64,000 nucleotides of DNA, from NCBI GenBank assembly GCA_006176705.1, contig QRFJ01000048.1:2134919-2198918 (forward strand), read 5' to 3'. Made by a program: the position numbers and the translations under genes. This stretch comes from Cocos nucifera (taxonomy: Eukaryota; Streptophyta; Magnoliopsida; Arecales; Arecaceae). This document shows positions 1 through 11,664 of the stretch, one piece after another (the stretch's first letter is position 1; every line of letters starts with the position of its first letter). The notes beneath the pieces are model-generated. The model was not told the origin of the DNA. It saw nothing but the letters and a program-made list of their open reading frames with translations, and made no database searches.

Positions 1-1856
1 CTGGATCGCACCAACCAAGGTCCAAAACTCTTTTGGACGTGGAGAGGAGAAGGAGAAGAAGCTTTGGCATGGAGGAGGAGGGGAGAGGCAGCCTTGGGGC
101 GTGGGGTTTTCAATTCTCAATTGAATCACTAACTGAGTTGGGCGCAGGGTCCTTTTTATAGACTAAGCGTGATCCAACTCCTCTTCCTCCCAACCAATCA
201 CAATCCTTTGTGAAATCAGATCTAAATCTGATTGGTGGGAATAGAGATCCCTGGATTTTTACTTAGAGGGCGCCTAACACCAGTCAAAGTTGGTTTTAGG
301 GGAAACTTTAATTAGAATCCAAAAGAGAGATGGAGTCCTTGTCCAACAAGGACTCCAAGACTCCTCCAATCTTGGGTGCACGCCACTCTTGGCGTGCGCC
401 CTCCTCCTTGCCAGGTTCTGGCAGGGGACAGGCCCCCACCAGCTCTCCAATAGGTGCATGACATGTGGTCAAAAGTCAAAGTGTCAATGGTCAATGTTTG
501 ACCAGTCAAAGGTAGACTTTTGACCAAAGTCAAAGAACAAGAAATGGCAGGTGACCAAAAATGGTAGGTAGTGTCTTACAAATAAGACAACCTTTTTTGA
601 CTTGGACAACCTCCAGTCAGACCATATGAAGGCCTCTGTTTGAGCACAAACTCCTTTGGCTCAGACAGGACAACTTATTTATGATAGCAAAAGAAGAACG
701 TTAGGTTCAATCGAGTGCTAGCACGATTTTCTTGAACCTAATTGAATCTCATTCAGATCAATTGAACTAGATCAGTTCAATTGATGATCACCAGATTCAA
801 ACCCTTGTTTGTGTGACCCAGTTAGGTTCAATTCTGTATGGTAATGGGATATGTCATGATCTCCATCATCGACATCATCGAAACTCCTTTCGATGGATCA
901 GAACTCTTCTGATTCGAACAGCTAGAATGATCGATCATCTAAATCATTCTAATTGCTTCCAAAATCCACCAGTGACACCTAGCAGTATATGGTGGCAACC
1001 CATCAGAGCTGAATGTGAACCTCTTGGTGCAGCTATCTGTGTGATTAAGTTCTTCTATCTTGAGCCCCGATCAGATTAGGGTTAAGGTAAACTCGTCAAA
1101 CCCTAGTCTCTGTCATATGATGTAATCATTCGATTCAAGTCCAATGTGAAAATCTAAATAGAAACTCTTTCTATTATTTCACTCTACCATGGCCATGGAA
1201 TTTCTGGACTTGATTCTCATGATCATCATAGGGCTACTCCTCTACCACCGAGGTAGATAGATTCCATCTTGATGCCATCCAGTTCCTACAATGAACATGT
1301 CATAGCCAACATACACCTCAGGGTTCCATATGGCTAGGAGACCGAGTAATGGTGTAGTCAAACTATAACACCCTCAAGGTGAACTGTCGATGCACCTCAG
1401 GTCAAAGAACCAGACACACTACTGCAGCATCGAGTCAGTCATTGACGAGAAGGTAGACTCCCTAATGACTACTCGAGGTGGTCACGCTCAGTGCCCTCGT
1501 TCTCTAACGAGTACCTGTACTCTTGCTTCGGTGTCTCCACACCGTAGACTCAAGACTCATCTACTAAACAGAAGCGATTGTACACCAACCTTCCGAATCA
1601 ATCACCATCCTCGTGATGATCCTATGGTCAGGAGCAATTTATGAGTTAATAATGATTATTCATGTCTTAAATTTTCAACTCTTGAAAATATGAATTATTA
1701 TTGCCATTAACTCAAAGAATGTATCACAGACACTAAATATACATATGTGATAGAAAATAATCTATTTATTGATTTTAGTCAAAATTATAATTTTGCCCCT
1801 AGAAGTGTATTACAAGTGTCAACCAATTCTGGCTTCTAGGGCACATATATCTAACA
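1..1856 (-). mobile_element. Family A Ty1/copia LTR, partial (minus orientation)
   Basis: This stretch aligns almost base for base with 41574-43393, the larger part of a family A LTR. It ends with the complement of the LTR start, reading CATATATCTAACA at 1844-1856. The other end lies outside the window, so it cannot be told whether this is a solo LTR or one end of a whole element. It abuts the FTSH11 fragment of a Pack-MULE copy, so the copia insertion probably landed inside that element. No coding sequence is expected; the short ORFs here are chance. Confidence 0.88.
151..160 (-). promoter_or_regulatory. Predicted TATA box of the family A LTR
   Basis: The minus strand reads TATAAAAAGG. The same box is kept at 41724-41733 in the second close LTR copy. 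A TATA box inside an LTR is the expected RNA polymerase II promoter of a copia element. The call rests on motif and position in the LTR; transcription is not shown. Confidence 0.5.
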
Positions 1857-2337
1857 CCATCTTCTCTTCTATCCCCAAATCCCTCTCCCACAGTCGCCTC
1901 GCTCTCGTTCCCTGTGCATTATTGTGGGAGAATACAGATTCGGTGCCGGAACCCTTTTCGTTTGGCCAAGATTCGTTCTTGGACTTGGATTCCCCCCAAG
2001 GCTCTGACCTTTCGCAAGAAACCAACGAGGAGTCTAGAGGGGAGCCCAAGGCTGTCTTGGAGGGTGGGATGGTCGGAGATAGAGAAGAATTAGAATCTGG
2101 TCAGCATGTGGTGGAGAAGAAGGAGACAAGGAATAGATTGCCTTTGGTGGTGTTCTTGTTTGGGATGATGGCATCGTTGAGGAGGGTTTTCGATGTTGTG
2201 ATGATGTCGGAGTGGCTGAGCTGGTGGCCGTTCTGACGGCAGGAGAAAAGGTTGGAACGTCTCATTATGAAAGCTGATGCAAACCCTAGAGATGCCATAA
2301 AGCATAGTGCTCTCCTTGTGGAACTCAATAAGCACAG
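1857..2337 (+). pseudogene. FTSH11: FTSH11 exon-1 fragment captured by a Pack-MULE (copy 2)
   Basis: Read on the plus strand, this encodes the segment just before the peptidase core of the plastid/mitochondrial FtsH11 ATP-dependent zinc protease. An acidic linker (about 1930-2120) is followed by a hydrophobic stretch with LPLVVFLFGMMA, then LSWWPF, RQEKRLERLI, ADANPRDA and ALLVELNKH. This block order and spacing are what I know of plant FTSH11 N-termini. A TGA at 2234-2236 stands where the family has tryptophan (WWPFW). The next block ends CACAG and is followed at once by GT (2338-2339), as expected for an exon end with its donor, so genomic DNA including intron was captured. The ATPase and zinc-protease domains are absent, so no functional protease can be made. 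The upstream boundary is set by the family A LTR. I am confident of the identity; the exact left limit of homology is not certain. Confidence 0.82.
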
Positions 2338-3480
2338 GTTCGGTCCTTCTAAAGCCGCCCCCCCCCACAAGCCCATGACAATTCTCCCCCACTTAAGCTG
2401 TCGACGCCCTCGTCGACGTCCAAACCACTTTTGGACTAATGGTCACCATGACCAAGCTTCCATTGCATCCACCGCAATCATGGTTCCTTGAGCCAGAGCC
2501 CCACGGCCTTGATGTCCTTGATCCTTTCTCTACCACCGAGAATCCATCATCCACACCATGCTGACTCTTTCACAGAACCAAACCATTTTGATCCCTGACA
2601 TCAGCTTCTGCTTCAGTCATCCACCTCTGATCATCTGGCCTTCCAACTGCATGGCACTCCTCGGAACCATCCAAAGGCTTGACTCTCGACTTCCATCTGA
2701 GAGCGGCCACTTCTTCCACCAGAGTGGGATCTACTTGCTAGCAATACCAAACGGCTCTCCTTGGATTACCTCCAAGGCTTAACTCCTATCCATCTGGATC
2801 TTGGAGCGGCCACCGCATGAGTCTCCCCTGGCAACTCACCTCCAAACGCCTGGTCTTGCCTCATACCCATCCTGCGGCCTTGTGGTATTTCCACCTTTCT
2901 CTGCATCACCATGCCCTTTGGACTCTACCACACCACACCAATGCCAAGTATGAACAAGTCGCCTCCAAAAATCTGCATCGTCCCATACCAACGCAAATCA
3001 TAGATGCTACCAAGCGGGACCCTGATATCCAATCAAAGTCACTTCTCATTGTGCTCGAGTACCTCAACATAACAGTCTTCACTCCGAGCCCCACCAATCT
3101 GCTTCTGCAGAACCAATTGCTCATGCTGTTTTCTATAATCCTCGGCCTATTCTGACTGCCTCTATATCTTCACTGCGAGTCTGTAGTACCAATGCAAGGC
3201 TACCCCACTGGCCTGCCTCACTCCTATGACTCCAGTACCTCGACACATTCCTGCATCAGACATTCGAGCTTTATAGTACCTCACAGCATGACCGATCCAT
3301 TTTACCTCATAGCTCACTTGGCCAAACATTGACCAACCCATGTGCTTCATCACCTGCAACCTGACATTGCATGTCTCCACAGTGAGTAAGCACCTTTGAC
3401 TCAAATATCTATCTCTAGTACCTCGGCTTTCCCATGCCTTCACCCTGAGAACAGTTCCATCAAGTTCAATTATTTTAGTT

Positions 3481-3592
3481 CTTGCCATCCAAGTGTTCCA
3501 GCTCCATACTCGCCAACATAAGAGATGGCTCTTTTACTTGCCATCCAAGTGTTCCAGCTCCATACTCGCCAACACAAGAGATGGCTCTTTCC
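3481..3592. repeat. 56-bp tandem duplication in family B internal region
   Basis: Two adjacent copies of a 56-bp unit start CTTGCCATCCAAGTGTTCC at 3481 and 3537. They differ at one or two bases, so this is a recent local duplication. Confidence 0.85.
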
Positions 3593-4137
3593 AATGTTTC
3601 CCACATCTTTGTGCACCTGAGTTCCTCGACTCTCCAAGTCTTCACCTCAGCCTGCACTTTACAATTCAGATGCTACATCTTTCCCTGCACTGTAGAACAC
3701 ACCCTCGTACCTCAGTCTACACATTCAGCTTTTGCTTCTTTGGAGATTCTAGTCCCTCAAGATACTCTGCCTTGCAACTTTTGCATATGGCTCAAGTGCT
3801 TCAGCATTCATGAGTACTCTTCACCCTGAATTCCTTTCTTCAACCACAAACTGGTAGACCTTCACTTCAACAGGCTTCCATCCACTTGTGCAGCCAATGA
3901 GCAACCTTAATCATTCAGCATCGAGCATATTGCCCTGCAACATGCTCCCCCACTCTGAGTCGTTGACACTCATAACAAACTCAGACATCCAGCTCCTCCC
4001 AACTGGTCTTCAATACCTCTAGGTCTCTTCACAGCTTTGGATACCCCCGTATCTGCAGTTACATGCCTGCAATCTGATACCATGCATATCAGAAGCCAAC
4101 ACAATAATAATGTCGACCTTCAACTTAGCCAACCTTT

Positions 4138-4152
4138 GGCTTTGATACCAAC
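4138..4152 (-). other. Primer-binding site, family B element
   Basis: On the minus strand the bases next to the LTR end read GTTGGTATCAAAGCC. This resembles the initiator-Met tRNA complement TGGTATCAGAGC used by many plant LTR elements, with two mismatches. It fixes the orientation of the element. Confidence 0.55.
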
Positions 4153-5568
4153 TGTCACGGGATGAGTGTTTTATGACCCAAACATCCGTGCGGCGCCCCA
4201 GTATACCACACACCAAGGCCAACCCTCTTGAGTCCTCCCCTCGGACATACCATTAAGCATGCAACAGTTCAGCCACATAAGCCAAGCGTAATCCTCTATG
4301 CCTCTGCCTGGCACTCTGTTTCACTGAACACATGCGACACCTTCAGATGCCCATAAGCAACTCGACCCCTCGAGTCGACCGCACTGCTCATACGCACCTT
4401 CGTGCCTGAACAAAGACTCTTCCCAAGAGTGCTCCGCAACTTGGCACCTTTGTGCCAACCTCAGGCTTTGCCCTCAAGCCAAGTACCGCTCATCCAAGGC
4501 GACTCTAGCCTCAGCATACCTTCATGCCATGACATACCTTTGTGCTATTGACCTACAACCCACCAAGTTGTCCAATAGCACCACACAAACCAAATTCTCA
4601 CAGCACGACCATGCAATGCCACCACAATGCATGAGGCTCAGGCAATCCATCCTCAATGTCGCCCAGCTAAACTTACCAAGCCGACATGCCCTGTAACTCC
4701 TCGAAGCTATAGTCGATCGTGCACATCCGAGCCCTCATAGATTCCTTTGTCCAAGTTCCCCATAAGCTCTTGTGCCCCGATCCCAGTCAAGCATCCTTGA
4801 CATGCCCATCAAGTAAATATATCCGATCGGCAATCCTTGCATCAAAGCTGCCCTCTCCTCGGTACGACCTTCTTGACCGTCCTTGATCCTTGGCCCAGCT
4901 CCAAGGCACATATCCGATCGATATTCCTTATGCCAAGCTTGCACTCCATGACCGATCGATTCTCGTGGATCCCCGCAAGACATCTCGCCCGCGATGCTCA
5001 TGAGACTTGCCTATTCGGGTAGGCCACACCCTTGTCCGACTAGACCCCTATCGCCTCTTCGCTCCACCACAGAGATCAAGAACGTATAGAGTAGCCTGGA
5101 CAACTCCTCGAGGATAGGACCTCTCGAAAATCCCCACCCCGCACAATGTGGCCAATGTGGCCAGCTCGTCCGACCAGCATTGCCCCGAATGCCTGCACAC
5201 TAGACCATTCGGGCGTGGCACCACCATTGCTCCGCAACCGTGCCACAACAGACCCATCTCCTATGGACCATGGGGGAGTCGGGGTGCAACCAAAGCTCTG
5301 CACCCCTCCTTAAACCAAGAGAAATCCTCGAGTATCTACAAGTATCCTGGCGGTCCACCGCCATGCCAAAACCATGCGTCCTGAGCCCCCAGATATCATG
5401 CCACGGCCATGCCGCACCTTGGCTAACCATTGCCCCTCTTAATACCCTAGGAAGAAATCCACCCAAACTCCACCCCGGGGGTTCCAAAGTATCGAGCAGC
5501 ATTGCATTTTTATGGCAACCCAGCGAAGCCAAAACCCTTCGCAGCACCGTGCCGCCCCCCTCCCCCCC
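4153..5568 (-). repeat. Family B 5' LTR (minus orientation)
   Basis: The LTR begins TGTCACGGGATGAG next to the primer-binding site. It runs to a C-rich end at about 5568, where the Pack-MULE arm resumes with TTTTTTGCATC. Long parts match 28606-30177 in reverse complement. The terminal bases expected at the far end are missing, apparently lost at the poly-C junction. Confidence 0.6.
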
Positions 5569-6021
5569 CCATTTTTTGCATCTTTTTTTCCCAACGTCTT
5601 CCATTGCTGAGAGAATCTTTCTACCTATTTCTTGGTTCTTTGAGAGAATCTTTATACCTATTTCTTGGTTCTTTGCACGCAAAAACAAACATCTTTACTA
5701 GGCAATATCCTACATAAAAATTGAATCATTTTACCATATGCTGAGGGAATAATTTTTATATTTTTATTTGTATGATCATATGATTACATAACTTTTAGAT
5801 ATTTTTTTAGATTATTGTATAATTTTTAGATATTTTTTTGAAATTTTGAATATGAATTTCGAGTCTCAAAATTGGATCTCGATATTCAGGATTCATTCAG
5901 ATTCGGACCTGTTACTTTAAGATTAAACCCATCGAATATTCGAATTCGAATTCGATATCAATAATTGAGATTGGATTCTAGATATTTAAATTTTGATTTG
6001 GATCCGATCGTTGATAGGTCT

Positions 6022-6549
6022 AATTAGGCCTGCCAGCGTTGGCCGTTGTTTCCTGGCCGATGCAACGATCCAATTGAAGATGGTCGATTTCAATTCCCCA
6101 CTTAAAAAATGCTTGAGAAGGTACGTCCAAAAGAACCTACGTTGCCAGGTGGACCTAAAATATTCTCTCTACCCTCTACCGGATGGACCCAGCTAAAATG
6201 TGTGACATAAACTTAATTAGGACAGCTTTACACAGTCGCAGCTCCATTTTCCGACATCAACAGAAAATAAATATTTAATATAGGTCCCATGCATGCTTTG
6301 GTCGCTTTATTTCTGCCCATCTAGCTAGCATTCCCCGAGTCATTGATTGGATGAAAAATATATATTAACGCGGAATTGACGACATGCAATTGGTGGTTCT
6401 GGGATTCATGACAGTGCATGATTGAAGATAAACCAGCACAGCACATATATATCCTCAAATATGATACTTAAAATGATGTTTGAAGTGGAGTTGGATGGTC
6501 ATAGGTTGTCTTTGTACACCTCAGGTTCTCAGTCATAAGATGAAGGCCT
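6022..6549. other. Intergenic, no gene seen
   Basis: The sequence lies between the end of the Pack-MULE arm and the family C LTR. The 67-residue ORF at 5993-6196 crosses the element boundary and has no recognisable domain. No other signal is visible. Confidence 0.5.
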
Positions 6550-7217
6550 TGTTAGATAATTTAAAATTTTATATCTGAATCGTGCTCTAATATTTATGCA
6601 AAATCAAAATAAAACATATCTTGTGCTATTATCTCACCAACGCAATGACCACATAGCCTACAGAACGTCATATTCATCTTTCGTAAGCAGCTAATCTTCT
6701 CTCTTCTCACCTTCTACCTTAATACGGATGAATGATAGGAATCATTATGCCCTTCTGAGAGTTAGAGTAGACATGTCAACGAATCGGATTCGGATCGTAA
6801 CTTGAATATCCAGATCCAAACCCAATTTTAGTTACTGGTACCGGATCCAAACTCGAATACCCGATGGATCTAATTATAAAGTACCAGACTCGGATCCGAA
6901 TGGATCCCGAATATGGGAACCCGGTTTCGAGATACAAAATTTATATTCAAAGTTTCAAAAAAATACCTAAAAATTATATAATAACCTAAAAAAAAATCTA
7001 AAAATTATACAACCATATGATCATACAAACAAAAATATAAAAATTGTTCCCTCAGCATATGGTAAAATGATTCAATTTTTATGTAGGATATTGCCCAGTA
7101 AAGATATTTATTTTTGCATGCAAAGAACCAAGAAATAGGTAGAAAGATTTTCTCAGTAATGAAAGAAATTGGGAAGGAAAGATGCAAAAAACGGGAGGGG
7201 CTTTGGAAGGACCGAAC

Positions 7218-7660
7218 CTGTGCTTGTTGAGTTCCGCAAGGAGAGTGCTCTACTTCGTGGCATCTCTAGGGTTTGTATTAGCTTCCACAATAAGACTTTC
7301 CAACATTTTCTCCTACCACCAGAATGGCCACCAGCTCAGCCACTCCGACATCATCATAGCATCGAAAACCCTCCTCAACGACGCCATCACCCCAAACAAG
7401 AATGCCACCAACGGCAATCTACTCCTCATCTCCTTCTCCACACCATCTACCGACTACATTCCAATTCTTCTTTATCTCCGACCATCCCACCCTCCAAGAC
7501 AGCCTTGGGCTCCCCTCTAGACGCCTCCTCGCTAGTTTCTTGCAAAAGGTCGAAGCCTTGGGGGAAATCCAAGTCCAAGAACGAATCTTGGCCAAATGAA
7601 AAGGGTTCCCATGCCGAATTCATATTCTCCCGCGGCAATGCGTGGGGAACAAGAGCGTGG
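7218..7660 (-). pseudogene. FTSH11: FTSH11 exon-1 fragment captured by a Pack-MULE (copy 1)
   Basis: The minus strand carries the same blocks as the copy at 1857-2337. An acidic linker with FSFGQDSFLDLDFPQG is followed after a frameshift by RSRLPLVAFLFGVMASLRR, LSWWPFW, NTNPRDATK and LLAELNKH. Here the tryptophan after WWPF is kept, but a TAG follows two codons later and a second TAG replaces a glutamine in the ATKQ region. The exon again ends CACAG with GT next to it (7217-7216 on the minus strand). Catalytic domains are missing. The antisense ORF at 7169-7663 on the plus strand is only a shadow. The two copies carry different stop codons, so they decayed independently after capture. Confidence 0.82.
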
Positions 7661-8050
7661 TGACAGTAGAAGAGGGATTTGGGAAGGGAAGAGAAGACGG
7701 CTTATCGATCCAGATGCTGGATGGGGATGGCGTTGGAGAGGCCGCAAAGGAAGGGGGCATGGGAGAGATGTCGGATTTGGGATCCAGCCATTAGCGAGTA
7801 GATCTCATGGTGGAGACAGAGGTGGGGAAGAGGGAAGGGAGAGGACCGAGGGCCATCGTCGGTCGAGAGACTAAGAGAGAGAGACTGAGAGAGGGAGGCG
7901 AGATGCCGAAGTTGGGGTCCAACCGCGTCCCACTGATGAGCATATCTCACGGCAGAGAGGAGGGGAGGGAGAGGCGCCATCGATCGAGAGACATATAGGA
8001 AGAGAGGAAGACTGCAAGAGGGAGAGAGGGATCTAATAGATTAGGACTTT
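7640..8050 (-). other. GA/TC-rich captured segment inside Pack-MULE copy 1
   Basis: Upstream of the FTSH11 fragment in coding direction is a TC-rich stretch (on the minus strand) with ORF 7702-7980. It resembles a plant 5' leader or transit-peptide region in composition. I recognise no domain. It could be the start of the captured FTSH11 gene or a second captured fragment. Confidence 0.3.
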
Positions 8051-8601
8051 TTTCTTGAAAGATTTTAGATCGTTGGATCTCGGATTGAATGGCTCAAAAT
8101 ATTTTTAATATATATATAATATTATTATATTATGTTATATATATAATTTGGATCTTGGGTTTATCGGGTTTGGATACTAAATATCCAGACCCTTTCTATT
8201 TATATCATGCTTTATCAGGTCCGGATAAATGGGTCCAATACTAGTACCAGACCCAGACCTATTGGATAAATATCCAAGGATCTCGGATCTAGACCTGACC
8301 CATTAACAGTTCTAAGTTAGAAAAAATAGATCAGGCCACCTCTATTTATACCCTGCACTTATCATATCCCATCAGAAGACTTAATCCTAGTTAGAATAAG
8401 AATTTCAGTTTAAGTCTTATCAGAAATAGAACTCTTTAATTAATTGAGCTCACCATAATTGATTCAGGACTTGATCCAATGAGTTAAATCTGACTAAGTA
8501 ATAATTAAGCCATATTATAAAGTTAAATCTAATAGTCTTCCACTTGATCTATATTATTACTTAAAATTAACTCTTTGATTTTACCAAAATATTTTAAAAA
8601 T

Positions 8602-8626
8602 GAATAATATATATATATATATATAT
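8602..8626. repeat. (AT)n microsatellite
   Basis: A run of alternating A and T interrupts the 3' untranslated internal region of the family C element. Confidence 0.85.
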
Positions 8627-9048
8627 TTAAATTTTAAAATAATAATTCTAAATCAAAATTTTAAAATTGATCCGATGAGTGCACACTCATTTTATAAAAA
8701 TTTGCCTAATTATCTATTCCTTGAAGATCCTTTATACTTTGATTAAGTAAAAATCATTGATGCAAATTATAGTGGTTATACATCTCAATTGACATACTTT
8801 CTTCCATGTATCATGACATCAATAATTCTCACTTAATCCAGTCTTATATACTCCAATACATAGACTATGAAAAACCATAATGCCTATGATAATGGTTCCA
8901 CTGTTATGTCATATAAATGATACTTCTGTTTATTTTAATTTTATCAAAAGTCAACCATAATATATACAATAATAATTAAAAAGAAGTAATAGCAGTCATC
9001 AAACCATTAAGAGATTTCAAAATAAATATCTATTATAAATTAAATATT

Positions 9049-10560
9049 TCAATGATAAATGCCCATAACTTTTACATGCTCTTTAAAAATTTTGGACACT
9101 AAATATTTCGTTAAAGGATCAGCTATCATACAAGCAGTACCAGTAAAATCAATAGACACCTGATGATTACTAATCCTTTCATTTATGGCAAGATACTTAA
9201 CATCAATATGCTTGTTTGCATTGGTCATCTTGCTACTGTTAAAAAAAAAAAATACAGCAGAATTATCACAATAAATTCTTAGCGGCATAAAAATAGAATT
9301 CATAACTTCGAGTCCTGGGATGAATTTTCTCAACCATAGAGTATATAAGAAAGCCTCATAGCAGTTTATATATTCAGCTTCTATAGTAGAGCATGCAATA
9401 ATGCGTTATTTTGCGCTCCTCCATGAGATTGCTCCATCAGCTAATAGAAAGATGTAACATGATGTGGACCTTTTACTATCGAGGCAATCAACATAATTTG
9501 CATCTAAATAACTGATCATCTTTAATTGATTAGTTATTCTATAAGTAAGCATGTAGTCTTTAGTTCCCTGAAGATATCGAATTATCTTCTTGGTAGCTTT
9601 TTAATGGTCCATATCTGGATTACTCTGATATCTACCAAGCATTTTCAAAGCAAAACTGATATCAGGACGAGTATATACTTGAGCATACATCAGAGTACCC
9701 ACTGCAGATGCATAAGATATATCCTTCATCTGATTTCTCTCAATCTCATTCCTAGGATATTAAAATTTACTAAATTTATCATCTTTAACGATTGTCACTT
9801 TACTTGATGAGCAGCTTGACATTCCAAATCTTTCTAGAATCCTAGTAATATAATTTTTTTGAAATAAATCAAGTAATCTCTTATTTCTATCATGATGGAT
9901 TTCTATACCAAGAACTTAAGAAGTTTCTTTCATATCTTTCATGTTAAAATGTTTGAAATTTTTTTTTTTAGTTTCATGCAAGAGATCTAAATCATTGCTG
10001 GCTACTAAGATATCATCTACATATAGTATCAAAAATATAAACATACTTTCATTCACCTTCAGATATATACATTGATCAGTAATATTTTTTTTAAAATCTA
10101 AAGAAAATAATGATATAATTAAACTTTAAGTACCATAGCTTGGAAGCTTGTTTAGATCATATATAGATTTCTTTAATTTACATACGAACTTTTTATTTTC
10201 TTGCTCTAAAACCCCTTCAAGCTGTTCCATATACACCTCTTCTTTTAAATCTTCATTCAAGAATGCAGTCTTGATATCCATTTGATGTAGCTCTAAATCA
10301 AAATAAGCTACTAATATTATAATGATTTTGAATGAATCTTTTTCAAAAATAGAAAAAAATATTTCATGATAATTAATATTTTTCTTTTGAATGAATTTCT
10401 TTGCTACAAGTCTAGCTTTATATCTCTCGATATTATCTTTGGAATCTCGTTTGGTCTTAAAAATTTATTTACAACCTACAGACTTAAATCCTTCAGATAA
10501 TTCAACAAGTTTTCAGACTTGATTCTTATTCATGGATTTTATCTCATCTTTCATGGTATC
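9049..10560 (-). pseudogene. Family C copia reverse transcriptase and RNase H, broken
   Basis: On the minus strand the RT catalytic box reads YVDDILVASND around 10005-10026. It is followed by the LGIEI, MYAQVYTRPDI and YQSNPD blocks of copia RT. RNase H shows ISWRSAK, IEAEY, IYCDNSA and KHIDVKYLAI, then the terminal IADPLTK. A stop replaces the glutamine after WRSAK, and several frames are needed to read the domain. The lysine-rich run of the family is replaced by a phenylalanine homopolymer tract at about 9240. This is an inactive relic. Confidence 0.8.
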
Positions 10561-11060
10561 TAACCAAAGTTCAAAATCATCGCTTTTCATGGCATCATTA
10601 AATAAAACTGGATCATTCTTTATTTCAATATCATAATCATATTCATATAAGTATATAATATAATCATCTGAAATAGCCGATCTTCTAATTCTAGTAGATC
10701 TCCATAATATTTTAGGTTCGGAATCATAATTATGATTATTTTTAATTAAATCAGGTTCATTGACAGTCTATTCAGAAAGTGGTGTATGAATCACCTATTG
10801 ATACTCTATAATTTCAGGTTGAGCAGGCTCAAATGGAATATCTCTAGGTATTACTGTAATAGAAAGAGATTCTCTTATTTTCTATCATACTGCATTACAT
10901 GGTGTATTACTTTCACTATTTTTACTATTCTCAATGAACTTAGCAGTTTCAGTTTCAACAATTCTAGTAATATGTGATGGACAATAAAATCTAAAATTTT
11001 TTGACCTTTCTGGATATCCTATAAAATAATTACTAACAATTTTGGAATCTAATTCTTTTC

Positions 11061-11621
11061 TTATGGGTTATACAATTGAGCCTCTACTAGACAATCCGAA
11101 ATATATAGATGTCCTAAACTTGATTTTCTACCTGTCCATAACTCAAAAGAAGTTTTAGAAATGACCTTACTAGACATCCTTAGGATAAATATAGTGGTTT
11201 TTAAGATTCCTCCCCATAAATTTAAGGATAATAAGAATTTACTAACCATACTCCTCATCATGTCCATCAAGATGCGATTATACCTTTCAGCCACACCATT
11301 TTGTTAGAAATTTCTTGGCATAGTATACTATACTACAATACCATACTGTTTAAAAATTTTGGCAAAAGATTTAGGATTATGGCAAGATTCATCATATCTA
11401 TCATAATATTTACCACCCCTATCAGATCTCACAACTTTAATTTTTCTGTCCAATTGATTTTCTACTTCAGCTTTGTATACCTTAAAGACTTCCAAAGCTT
11501 CAGACTTTTCATATAATAGAAAAATATAACCATAACATAAGAAATCATCAATAAAGATAATAAAATACTTTTGCCCTCCAAAATAAGATGTAAAATAATC
11601 ATAAATATCGATATGTATCAA
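11061..11621 (-). pseudogene. Family C copia integrase, broken
   Basis: Two minus-strand pieces show the rve-type integrase core. The first has YFIIFIDDF and KVVRSDRGGKY (first and second acidic residues). The second has ERYNRILMDMMRSM with the C-terminal ELWTGRKSS. The usual start of the second block is shifted out of frame by the break between the pieces at 11294-11328. The enzyme would join element DNA to the genome, but it is inactive here. Confidence 0.75.
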
Positions 11622-11664
11622 TTCTAAGAGTCCTTAACTTCTAGTGGCATTCTTTTTATGACTT

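Larger units (their letters stand above)
2353..5568 (-). mobile_element. Family B LTR retroelement, non-coding, minus orientation
   Basis: The right part (4153-5568) is an LTR similar in reverse complement to 28606-30177. Next to it is a primer-binding site (4138-4152). The left end, about 2366-2400, reads as the complement of a polypurine tract (AAGTGGGGGAGAATTG) followed by the start of an LTR (TGTCATGGG). Only about 27 bases of the left LTR remain, ending in a poly-C run. The internal 2380-4137 has no frame with gag, protease, integrase or reverse transcriptase motifs. The short ORFs there are unsupported. It looks like a non-autonomous (LARD-like) element that has lost most of one LTR. 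Confidence 0.6.
1857..6021. mobile_element. Pack-MULE copy 2, interrupted, left end missing
   Basis: The outer parts match the inner and terminal parts of the better-defined Pack-MULE at 6768-8313, in the opposite orientation. The FTSH11 fragment is at 1857-2352 and the long terminal arm at about 5569-6021. The arm runs from TTTTTTGCATC down to GTTGATAGGTCT and is the complement of the 6769-7195 arm. A family B LTR element (2353-5568) lies between them, joined on both sides at a poly-C run. The left end is replaced by a family A LTR. A 33-bp unit containing CTATTTCTTGGTTCTTT is tandemly duplicated at 5609-5674. No transposase is present, so movement would need one supplied in trans. Confidence 0.62.
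6768..8313. mobile_element. Pack-MULE copy 1 with captured FTSH11 exon
   Basis: The element begins TAGACATGTCAACG and ends ACCCATTAACAGTTCT, whose complement is a diverged match to the start. It is flanked by GAGTTAGAG (6759-6767) and AAGTTAGAA (8314-8322), a 9-bp target duplication with two changes; nine bases is the usual length for Mutator-like elements. The empty site is preserved in the related LTR at about 26529-26540. Inside are a long left arm (6769-7195), the FTSH11 fragment on the minus strand (7218-7640), a GA-rich patch (7640-8050) and a right arm of Y/R-rich repeats (about 8140-8313). No transposase ORF is present, so it is non-autonomous. Confidence 0.78.
6550..8534 (-). repeat. 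Family C 3' LTR split by a Pack-MULE
   Basis: The LTR halves are 6550-6767 and 8314-8534. Together they match the uninterrupted LTR at 26323-26751 over its length, about 430-445 bp. The left end starts TGTTAGATAATTT. The right end precedes the polypurine-type tract. The comparison shows directly that 6768-8313 is an insertion. Confidence 0.82.

Noticed and set aside
2090..2392. Minus-strand ORFs that resemble the plus-strand ORF at 7169-7663
   Set aside because: They are antisense shadows of the two FTSH11 fragments. The conserved protein blocks lie on the other strand in each copy.
5200..5701. Overlapping ORFs of 150-160 residues on both strands
   Set aside because: They lie in the family B LTR and Pack-MULE arm. 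They share no domain and end at a repeat junction.
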